From the IMG/VR virus record IMGVR_UViG_3300024288_000031, positions 1 through 31,770 of that record: a stretch of DNA of 31,770 nt. One strand, written 5' to 3'. The notes below the pieces were generated by a model. That model worked only from the letters and a program-made list of their open reading frames with translations, searched no databases and was not told the origin of the DNA. Of the stretch, positions 21,935-27,485 are shown in pieces (the stretch's first letter is position 1; every line of letters begins with the position of its first letter). The translations under genes and the position numbers were made by a program. Source of the DNA: a virus.

Positions 21935-22177
21935 TTAGGGACGAAAGCGATTCCGATACACAGTTGCCATATATTCCGTACCATCAGGCAGATAGCGCTT
22001 CTCTTGATAAGGCTCAGCGCTGTAGAATGCCTCTTGACCGTTGTGATTGGCGTAAGTGGCAACGCCATTCGCAAGATGCACCCGGGCACGTCGATACGCA
22101 AAAGGATCGGAATTATCTGCGAGAGCGTACAGCTTCGCAGCTTCATGCATCGCCTGTGTGGTGTAGAATTTAACCAT
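21935..22177 (-). CDS. Small early protein, unknown
   Basis: An 80-residue protein (TTQAMHEAAKLYALADNSDP, YRRARVHLANGVATYANHNG) with Tyr/Arg-rich composition and a basic end (VYRNRFRP). The ATG at 22177 has AGGAGA 6 nt upstream. Its stop lies inside a copy of the 15-nt repeat GGGTACTTAGSGACG. No family is recognised. Confidence 0.6.
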   Translation of the reverse strand: MVKFYTTQAMHEAAKLYALADNSDPFAYRRARVHLANGVATYANHNGQEAFYSAEPYQEKRYLPDGTEYMATVYRNRFRP

Positions 22178-22203
22178 CTTAGTCTCCTATATTGGTCTCG
22201 TTT

Positions 22204-22241
22204 AGCCCTTGTGTAGCCAAGGCACAAATCAATCGCGGGCT
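22204..22241 (-). repeat. Hairpin sharing 18 of 19 bases with the 82-nt element
   Basis: On the minus strand TTGATTTGTGCCTTGGCTA (22232-22214) matches the copy at 20782-20764 except for one base. Here TTGTG pairs with CACAA (22227-22223 with 22213-22209) around the loop CCTTGGCTA, and AGCCC with GGGCT (22241-22237 with 22208-22204) closes it. It covers the stop codon of the gene at 22229. Confidence 0.45.
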
Positions 22242-22399
22242 TTTGCGGCAACTAGCACGAAGCTAGTCATTTCGGGTTCAGTGTCGCAAAGCTTATATAG
22301 AGCATTAATCAATTGCTCCAAGCTTAACTCAGATGGAATAGCTGCCTCAACCTCACAATCTGGATAATTCACTGTAAGCGTAACGCCTTTGAAATGCAT
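22229..22399 (-). CDS. Small early protein, unknown
   Basis: A 56-residue acidic protein with two strands and a helix (GVTLTVNYPDCEVEAAIPSE, LSLEQLINALYKLCDTE). The ATG at 22399 has a strong GGAGGA 6 nt upstream, better than longer starts in the same frame. A 15-nt repeat copy lies 18 nt upstream. Function unknown. Confidence 0.55.
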   Translation of the reverse strand: MHFKGVTLTVNYPDCEVEAAIPSELSLEQLINALYKLCDTEPEMTSFVLVAAKARD

Positions 22400-22484
22400 A
22401 TCGTCCTCCAGAGCTAGGGTACTCAGCGACGCATTGTGCGCCAGATGTAGAACGCGAGAATGTGGTGATCGTAGAACATGGGAT

Positions 22485-22652
22485 TTAATCCCAGCCTTTG
22501 AAGTAGCTAAGCTCAACTGTCTTAGCTACAATTCCATGATCCCGTAGATATTTGACAAGATTACTCGCTTCATCTTCGCTACGTGCTTGCCATGCGTACA
22601 GCATATCGCGCTTTTGATCTGCTAACTCAGTGACAACGATATCTTTTGCCAT
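22485..22652 (-). CDS. Small early protein, unknown
   Basis: A 55-residue protein with a short strand, a helix and a strand (DIVVTELADQKRDMLYAWQA, DEASNLVKYLRDHGIVAKTV). The ATG at 22652 has AAGGGG 8 nt upstream; an upstream in-frame ATG lacks such a site. A short palindrome GGGATTAAATCCC covers its stop codon. Confidence 0.55.
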   Translation of the reverse strand: MAKDIVVTELADQKRDMLYAWQARSEDEASNLVKYLRDHGIVAKTVELSYFKGWD

Positions 22653-22723
22653 TTTCAATCCCCTTCGCTTGCCGGGCTCTTGCCGCCCGCGATTAGCATC
22701 CCACATTTCGCAACGCAACACAA

Positions 22724-22755
22724 ATCACAATCCCGTGATGCTGCGCCGCACAATC
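22724..22755 (-). promoter_or_regulatory. Paired CACAATC sites and palindrome in a gene-free gap
   Basis: CACAATC occurs at 22726 and 22749, exactly 23 bp apart, the same spacing as at the main early promoter. The first copy sits in the palindrome ATCAC-AATCCC-GTGAT (22724-22739). The gap 22653-22815 has no convincing gene or good -35/-10 pair. Confidence 0.4.
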
Positions 22756-22815
22756 GTTGTTTGTTCGCAACAGTCACGATTTGTTCACGTGTTGCCGCTC
22801 GGCCACACCAAGCGC

Positions 22816-23091
22816 TCACATTCCTCTCCTATCACTCCGCTTCCCAGCCATGATATCCCTAATCAGTGTTGGGTTCGCCTTCGGCTTAGCCTCCGCGAAC
22901 TCGCCTTGCTTGTAGTGAAACTGCTTAATCACCCGCTTTCCGCTTTGCTCCAGCTGCGCCCATAGCGTGAGATGATCTTTGATCAAATGCTCATACTGCC
23001 TATCCGCTTGCTTGAGCGCATCCCACTCCCTTACCTGCACCGGCCCGATCCCGCGCTTGTCCCCCATCTGCCACGTCACCACGAACGGCAT
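22816..23091 (-). CDS. Early protein, unknown
   Basis: A 91-residue basic protein: strand start (PFVVTWQMGDKRGIGPVQVR), a helix with Leu/His/Gln (ADRQYEHLIKDHLTLWAQLE) and a basic tail. The ATG at 23091 overlaps the stop of the first early gene (TAATG), with AGAGG upstream; a longer start at 23109 is less likely. Second gene after the main promoter, so expressed very early. Confidence 0.6.
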   Translation of the reverse strand: MPFVVTWQMGDKRGIGPVQVREWDALKQADRQYEHLIKDHLTLWAQLEQSGKRVIKQFHYKQGEFAEAKPKANPTLIRDIMAGKRSDRRGM

Positions 23092-23273
23092 TAGATAACC
23101 TCTACGCATTTAATCGCAGCTTTAGCCTTCTCAAAGCATTTGAGATGCCAATAACCGCGGATTGTCGCGCCATCTTTGTACAACCTCAGCGGTTGCATTC
23201 CGGGACGTTGTGATCCGCACCACGCGCACTTACGCGCCATTGCCTGCGGCTTGTCCCATGGCTTACGTCGCAT
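23091..23273 (-). CDS. First early gene: small zinc-finger-like protein
   Basis: A 60-residue basic protein with Cys16-x2-Cys19 and His43-x2-Cys46 (KCAWCGSQRPG ... YWHLKCFEKAK), a CCHC treble-clef or zinc-ribbon pattern. The ATG at 23273 has GGGAG 6 nt upstream and lies about 25 nt after the predicted start of the strongest minus-strand promoter. Being first expressed, it is a candidate host-takeover or regulatory protein; the function is not known. Confidence 0.65.
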   Translation of the reverse strand: MRRKPWDKPQAMARKCAWCGSQRPGMQPLRLYKDGATIRGYWHLKCFEKAKAAIKCVEVI

Positions 23274-23296
23274 TTGCGTCTCCCTTTCCCGACCTG

Positions 23297-23344
23297 ACAA
23301 TCTCATCCTACCACAATCTCCACGCATTGTCAACCACAATCTCC
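23297..23344 (-). repeat. Operator-like GAGATTGT repeats over the main early promoter
   Basis: ACCACAATCTCC occurs at 23310-23321 and 23333-23344 (23 bp apart), and the core ACAATCTC again at 23297-23304. On the minus strand the copies lie just before the -35, just before the -10, and at the start site, an arrangement suited to repression by a multi-site binding protein. Confidence 0.55.
23305..23333 (-). promoter_or_regulatory. Main early promoter, sigma70 type
   Basis: On the minus strand TTGACA (23333-23328) and TAGGAT (23310-23305) are separated by exactly 17 nt, upstream of the whole minus-strand gene block. The perfect -35 suggests strong recognition by host RNA polymerase early in infection. 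Confidence 0.85.
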
Positions 23345-23429
23345 ATCAATCGCACCCACCAATCCTCAACCATCCTCATACCCACGTGATATCCTCTGAT
23401 CTACTGATTGACCGGTATTGACACCTGAC

Positions 23430-23570
23430 CCTGTGCCTTACCGTCCCTTGGGTTTCGAGGGGTCGAGTCCGTTTGTTCGTTCGTTCGTGTTTCTGGGTCG
23501 TATATATATGGTGGATAGACAAGCAAGACCGACTCGAAGGCACGAAAAGGCGATAACGGTAAGGGACAGG
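23430..23570. repeat. 141-bp imperfect dyad with TA-rich centre; origin or control site candidate
   Basis: Arms 23430-23472 and 23528-23570 match as an ungapped inverted repeat at 29 of 43 positions, in blocks: the outer 15 bp (CCTGTGCCTTACCGT, 14/15), TTTCG, and TCGAGTC. The 55-nt centre holds three TTCG repeats and TATATATATG. It lies in the 579-nt gene-free region between the divergent transcription units (23274-23852). Function is not proven; a replication origin is a reasonable idea. Confidence 0.5.
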
Positions 23571-23655
23571 TTTGCCTGCCACTTCCGGTCGATTAGTACG
23601 TGAGAGGATATGAGGGGTGATTGAGAGAGCTTGAGTGATCGCAGGTGCTTGCCTT

Positions 23656-23710
23656 GCGTGGGGCGTGGGCGCAGGCGTGGATGCGTGGATGTGCGCCTGC
23701 GTGGGCGTGT
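23656..23710. repeat. GCGTGG repeat cluster with 8-bp inverted repeat
   Basis: Five GCGTGG copies (23656, 23663, 23675, 23683, 23699) and one GCGTGT (23705) lie within 55 bp. CGCAGGCG (23670-23677) and CGCCTGCG (23694-23701) form a perfect inverted repeat with a 16-nt loop. The cluster resembles a protein-binding array such as iterons. Confidence 0.5.
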
Positions 23711-23852
23711 ACGCGCGCGAGGTGCAAACGCTGTGCCATGTTGCAGCGCAGCACGACTGTAACATTTCGTGATTGGACAAGCTGGCTGAGCCGTGCGATT
23801 GTCCCACCCATGGCCGATGCATTGGGCATGGCCGATTTGGGAGCACCCGCTC

Positions 23853-24128
23853 ATGGCTGACAAGAGCAACGAGACTTGGATTAACTTCGCCGCTGCTGAT
23901 CTCGTAGACGACCAGCGCGAAGCCTACGAAATGTTGTTAGAGGCCAAGCGCGCCTTCGAAGCCACCTTCCCCGTCCGTGACGGCTTCGAACTCCGCTTCT
24001 CCTACAAAGGCGCAGACTTCTCCCGCATGGGCTTCTGTGAGCTCGCTCGATCGAAGTCTAAGGACGAAGTGAAAACCAACCTTGCCGCTTGGCTCGCCGC
24101 TCGTAAGGCCGCTGGCGATCGCCACTAA
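23853..24128 (+). CDS. First rightward gene, small protein of unknown function
   Basis: A 91-residue protein starting with ATG at 23853 (GGGAG about 10 nt upstream); longer starts in frame are less natural. It has helical charged segments (DLVDDQREAYEMLLEAKRAF), a strand GFELRFSYKGADF, and an Ala/Lys-rich end (KTNLAAWLAARKAAGDRH). A strong hairpin follows its stop. No family is recognised. It forms a separate unit between the control region and the late promoter. Confidence 0.6.
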   Translation: MADKSNETWINFAAADLVDDQREAYEMLLEAKRAFEATFPVRDGFELRFSYKGADFSRMGFCELARSKSKDEVKTNLAAWLAARKAAGDRH

Positions 24129-24161
24129 CCCCACGCTGCACCATCGGCTGACCTACCTCAG

Positions 24162-24191
24162 GCCTCCCACTCATCGACGGGTGGGGGGCCA
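24162..24191 (+). terminator. Terminator-like hairpin
   Basis: GGCCTCCCAC pairs with GTGGGGGGCC (10 bp, one G-U) over a 10-nt loop, 34 nt after the stop of the first rightward gene. The tail is AAAATTCTGTCTC rather than a pure T run, so efficiency is uncertain. The rest of the gap 24129-24323 holds the next promoter and no gene. Confidence 0.45.
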
Positions 24192-24283
24192 AAATTCTGT
24201 CTCTTGCGTGGGCCCAGACTTGGTCACAGCAATGTGTGAGCATTTCCAAAGGCCCATATCCTTCCCCTTCAAAATCTTAAAGC

Positions 24284-24312
24284 TTGACTTCTGCTACGCG
24301 CGCGATTACAAT
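24284..24312 (+). promoter_or_regulatory. Sigma70-type promoter for the packaging/head genes
   Basis: TTGACT (24284-24289) and TACAAT (24307-24312) with a 17-nt spacer. Transcription would begin near 24319. This leaves almost no leader before the ATG at 24324 and a normal one before the GTG at 24339. Confidence 0.75.
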
Positions 24313-24323
24313 AGGAATTGAAA

Positions 24324-24728
24324 ATGGAGGATTGGGTCGTGGACGGGTTCGTGGAGATCAGCGCGGTGCTTCGGGCGGGGGTGTATCTGCTGATGCATCA
24401 CGAGCGCGTGGTTTACGTGGGGAAGGCGAAGGTAATGCTGGGTCGGCTCTACAAACACCGCGTTGCTTGGGGGAGCAAGAAGCGAACGCCGATCACTGGT
24501 GCGATTCCTGCGAAAGGTATGCTTTTCGACCGCGTGTTAATCCGTCCTTGTGGTTCGCACGAAGTGGATGATCTCGAAGCAGCGCTGATCGCACGCTACC
24601 AACCGCGATACAATATCCAACTCAAGACCTCCGTACCGCCTGAGATGGGCGACATTGTAGCCAAGATTGTCGCAGCCCGCGGGATAGCTGTCGCAACCCA
24701 AACCCGAATCGACCGAAGAGGATTCTAG
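24324..24728 (+). CDS. GIY-YIG nuclease
   Basis: A 134-residue protein with the GIY-YIG core: AGVYLLMHHERVVYVGKAK (the GIY and YIG strands), followed by RLYKHRVAWGSKK and a DDLEAALIARYQPRYN segment with the conserved Glu and Asn. It could be a homing nuclease, or a late DNA-processing nuclease, since it directly precedes the terminase genes. The ATG at 24324 has AGGA about 7 nt upstream; given the promoter position, GTG at 24339 with GGAGG 8 nt upstream may be the real start. It ends in RIDRRGF, 2 nt before the next gene. Confidence 0.8.
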   Translation: MEDWVVDGFVEISAVLRAGVYLLMHHERVVYVGKAKVMLGRLYKHRVAWGSKKRTPITGAIPAKGMLFDRVLIRPCGSHEVDDLEAALIARYQPRYNIQLKTSVPPEMGDIVAKIVAARGIAVATQTRIDRRGF

Positions 24729-24730
24729 TC

Positions 24731-25393
24731 GTGGCCCTTAAACGTGGTGCAGTTGGCACAGGCAAGCCGAAAATTCTCGAATCGCGCGCACTCACGCGCG
24801 ACGATCTTGCTTGTCTCACCGAACGCGCTGGGCCTGCCATCACGCAGCGCCTCCGCGACACTCACCATCGCGTCGCGCGACTCTTTGCCGCTGGCCTCCG
24901 TATTGACGAAATCGTCGAACGTTCCGGCTACAGCTATCAGCGCGTATACACGCTCTCCAAAGACCCCGCGTTCCAAGAACTCGTCGCCAAGTATCGCGCC
25001 ACCGTCGATGCCGCGTTCGAGAAGTCCCAAGACACCTACTTCTCGCTCGCGACTTCCAACATGCTCAAAGCTGAGACCATGCTCTCGGACAAACTCGACG
25101 ATGCGATCGAAGATGGCACCACGCTCCCAACCCGCGATCTAATCGCAATCTCCCGCGATGCCGCAGACCGCTTCGGCTATGGCAAGAAAACCTTCGTCAC
25201 CCACGACAATATCGGCTCTAAGCTGGAAGCCGCAATCGCACGCTCCGGCAAAGCCGTCACCATTGATGCTAAGGCAGTCCCCGCTGGTTCGACCTTGGCA
25301 CCAAGCCAGTCGGGGGGAAATACTCCCCAGTCTGACCCCCCGACTGTGCCAGCTTCACTTAAGGCACTCGCGCTGCTGCGGCGTGTGTCTTAG
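24731..25393 (+). CDS. Probable small terminase subunit
   Basis: A 220-residue protein with an N-terminal helix-turn-helix region (HHRVARLFAAGLRIDEIVER, SGYSYQRVYTLSKDPAF; about 45-85), a helical middle (TYFSLATSNMLKAETMLSDK) and a disordered Pro-rich C-terminus. It would bind the packaging site and load the large terminase. The GTG start at 24731 is 2 nt after the GIY-YIG stop. Position upstream of the large terminase supports the call. Confidence 0.75.
   Translation: MALKRGAVGTGKPKILESRALTRDDLACLTERAGPAITQRLRDTHHRVARLFAAGLRIDEIVERSGYSYQRVYTLSKDPAFQELVAKYRATVDAAFEKSQDTYFSLATSNMLKAETMLSDKLDDAIEDGTTLPTRDLIAISRDAADRFGYGKKTFVTHDNIGSKLEAAIARSGKAVTIDAKAVPAGSTLAPSQSGGNTPQSDPPTVPASLKALALLRRVS
25307..25346 (+). 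repeat. 11-bp GC-rich hairpin inside the small terminase gene
   Basis: CAGTCGGGGGG and CCCCCCGACTG form a perfect 11-bp inverted repeat with an 18-nt loop, near the 3' end of the small terminase gene. It lacks a T run, so it is not a standard terminator; packaging recognition sites are often inside this gene in other phages. Confidence 0.5.
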
Positions 25394-25404
25394 GGGAGGG
25401 GAGC

Positions 25405-25551
25405 ATGGGCGCCAGATCAAATGGAAGCTTGCCCCACGAGATCGTCGGCGACCTGCTCCCCTTTGCTCAGCTGAGCTGTCCTACGTCGGACGTTGTGCGT
25501 TCCCTAGCGTGCGCAGCACGTACCACGTGTGCGAAGGTGGCACATGGATGA
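25405..25551 (+). CDS. Candidate 48-residue ORF between the terminase genes
   Basis: This frame starts with ATG preceded by GGGAGGGGAG, a strong ribosome binding site, and its TGA lies 8 nt inside the large terminase gene, so it fills the 150-nt gap. The peptide (SNGSLPHEIVGDLLPFAQLS and four cysteines) has no recognised motif. It may be a real coupled gene or only a leader for terminase translation. Confidence 0.35.
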   Translation: MGARSNGSLPHEIVGDLLPFAQLSCPTSDVVRSLACAARTTCAKVAHG

Positions 25552-27079
25552 ACGCCTTGCTGATTGGTTGGCGTCCGTACGGGATGATCCGCTTGCGTTT
25601 GTTCTTGGTGCGTTCCCGTGGGGAGAAGTGGGCGGTCAGCTTCAAGCTTACGACGGCCCTGTCCCATGGGCTCGCGATCTAATGGGACGTATTCGCGATG
25701 GACTTGTTTCTGCCGCGGATGCTATTCAAGAAGCTGTCGCTAGCGGTCACGGTATAGGCAAATCAACAACTGTCTCCCAGCTTATGATCTGGGCGTTTAT
25801 GACCTACCCCGATTGTCGAGGGGTCATAACTGCTAATACAGAAACTCAGCTCAAAACAAAGACCTGGGCCGAGGTAGGTAAATGGTTTAATCTTTGCTGG
25901 TTTGCTCGAGATCACTTTACATTAAATGCAACTAGCTTAGTTGCAAAGGACCCCGAGCGCGAACGCACTTGGCGAATCGATATGATCCCATGGTCGAAGA
26001 CAAACCCCCAAGCATTCGCTGGCCTTCACAACAAAGGCAAACGTGTGTTGCTAGTGTTCGACGAAGCCTCCGAGATCGAAGACATCATCTGGGAAACCGC
26101 TGAAGGCGCAATGACTGACGCCGACACTCAGCTGATCTGGCTCGTCTTCGGCAACCCAACCAAGAACTCTGGCCGCTTCCGCGATTGCTTCGAGGGCGGC
26201 TCCCATCACACCGAATGGCACACTACCCAGATCGATTCCCGCACCGTTCCGATCACTAACAAATCCCGCTTCGAACGCTGGATTCGCATCTACGGTGAAG
26301 ACTCCGATTTCGTCCGCATCCGCGTCAAGGGCCAATTCCCGCGCCAAGGCATGATGGAATTCTTCCTCGCCTCAGACATCGATGCCGCAATGTCCCCCGA
26401 CAGAGAGGTCTACACCAATGCCGCAACGCCCCTCGCGATCGGTGTCGATGTCGCTCGATACGGCGCCAACAACTCAGTTATATTCCCTCGCAAGGGGCGT
26501 GATGCTCGTAGCATACCCCGACGGGTCTACCACGGTGTTTCCACTGTCGAACTAGCAAACCGTGTCTTTGACGCTCAACAAGAATGGCGACCTAGTGGCA
26601 TCTTTATCGACGGAGGTGGTGTAGGCGGCGGCGTTGTCGACAACTGTCGCGAGAAGCGTCTCTTAGTCACCGAAGTCCAGTTCGGTGGCAAGGACATAAT
26701 TTCCGGCATCTACACCGACACCGCAGGCGAGAAATACGCCAATATGCGCGCGGCGATCTACGGCGCCTGCCGCGCATGGACACGCACGGGCCTACTCCCC
26801 GCCAAAGGCAGCGATGGCGCAGACGAACTCCGTACCGCTATGCTCGCGATCAAATACACCTTCAACAAGAACGACGAAATCCAACTGGTCTCCAAAGAAG
26901 ACCTAATGGAAGACAACCCCGGCCTTGTCCTCGACGATCTCGACGCCCTTTGCCTCACCTTCGGCGGACCCCTCGCTACCCTCGCCAACACCGATGGCGG
27001 TGGCGACCATCCCCACGATTCCCTCGTCCAATCCGAATATGACCCTTACGCCCTCCTCGCCAAGGAACTCGCAGCATGA
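25544..27079 (+). CDS. Terminase large subunit
   Basis: A 511-residue packaging motor. Walker A is SGHGIGKST (67-75), Walker B VLLVFDEAS (168-176), followed by the coupling segment LVFGNPTKNSGRF. The C-terminal RNase H-like nuclease shows acidic motifs IGVDVARYG, FIDGGGVGGG and DDLDALCL. The ATG at 25544 has GAAGG 6 nt upstream; GTG at 25529 is a longer option. Base composition switches between A+T-richer parts (about 25700-25990, 26440-26660) and C-rich parts. Its stop overlaps the next ATG (ATGA). Confidence 0.92.
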   Translation: MDERLADWLASVRDDPLAFVLGAFPWGEVGGQLQAYDGPVPWARDLMGRIRDGLVSAADAIQEAVASGHGIGKSTTVSQLMIWAFMTYPDCRGVITANTETQLKTKTWAEVGKWFNLCWFARDHFTLNATSLVAKDPERERTWRIDMIPWSKTNPQAFAGLHNKGKRVLLVFDEASEIEDIIWETAEGAMTDADTQLIWLVFGNPTKNSGRFRDCFEGGSHHTEWHTTQIDSRTVPITNKSRFERWIRIYGEDSDFVRIRVKGQFPRQGMMEFFLASDIDAAMSPDREVYTNAATPLAIGVDVARYGANNSVIFPRKGRDARSIPRRVYHGVSTVELANRVFDAQQEWRPSGIFIDGGGVGGGVVDNCREKRLLVTEVQFGGKDIISGIYTDTAGEKYANMRAAIYGACRAWTRTGLLPAKGSDGADELRTAMLAIKYTFNKNDEIQLVSKEDLMEDNPGLVLDDLDALCLTFGGPLATLANTDGGGDHPHDSLVQSEYDPYALLAKELAA

Positions 27080-27264
27080 TGCCCGACACGCCGTCCCAAA
27101 CCCAAGCGCTCCCTAAGCTCCCAGACTCCACGCCACAACCCCCTGTCTTCACCTCCGAAGCTGGCACCAAGCCCGGGCGCAAATCCGCAACGCCAACCTT
27201 TCTCGGCCCTAACGCCTCGCCGAGCGTAGTGAACGCAGGTTACAAAAGCTTGATCGGACAATAA
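27076..27264 (+). CDS. Small Pro-rich protein between terminase and portal
   Basis: A 62-residue Pro/Thr/Ser-rich, probably disordered protein ending in TPTFLGPNASPSVVNAGYKS LIGQ-like sequence; the TFLG...G.KSLIG pattern is familiar from short phage proteins just upstream of portals. The ATG overlaps the terminase stop (ATGA), with AAGGAA upstream. Function unknown; perhaps a head-assembly factor. Confidence 0.6.
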   Translation: MMPDTPSQTQALPKLPDSTPQPPVFTSEAGTKPGRKSATPTFLGPNASPSVVNAGYKSLIGQ

Positions 27265-27267
27265 CCC

Positions 27268-27477
27268 ATGCCCACCGCCCCCACCATCCCCCCACTCCTT
27301 CCAGGCATGCCTCCATCCCAATCGCCTCAGGCCAAAGCCACACCTGCCTCCTTCCTAATGGCCGCAGCCGATCTTCACTCGCAAGGCAAGCTCTCAACCG
27401 CCCCGGTCCCTCGCGGCCAGCCGCTCCAAACTGGCCGCGTTCCTCGGCACAAGCGCAGCCTCCAGATCGTAAAGTAG
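27268..27477 (+). CDS. Second small Pro-rich protein upstream of the portal
   Basis: A 69-residue protein, very Pro-rich at the start (TIPPLLPGMPPSQSPQ), then a short helix (SFLMAAADLHSQGKL) and a basic end (RVPRHKRSLQIVK). It begins 3 nt after the previous stop. A weak Shine-Dalgarno suggests coupling. The dense C-rich codon use matches its neighbours. Function unknown. Confidence 0.55.
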   Translation: MPTAPTIPPLLPGMPPSQSPQAKATPASFLMAAADLHSQGKLSTAPVPRGQPLQTGRVPRHKRSLQIVK

Positions 27478-27485
27478 CCCCCTTC

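Noticed and set aside
22400-22484. 18-codon ORF (MFYDHHILAFYIWRTMRR) in a short gap
   Set aside because: Too short and without a ribosome binding site; could be a leader peptide but unsupported.
23408-23446. TTGACC and TTGACA boxes as plus-strand promoter
   Set aside because: No -10 element at 15-19 nt spacing.
23473-23510. Possible promoter using the TATATATATG stretch
   Set aside because: No acceptable -35 at normal spacing on either strand; treated as the centre of the dyad instead.
23810-23840. Duplicate CATGGCCGAT (18 bp apart) before the first rightward gene
   Set aside because: Short and isolated repeat; could be chance around alternative start codons.
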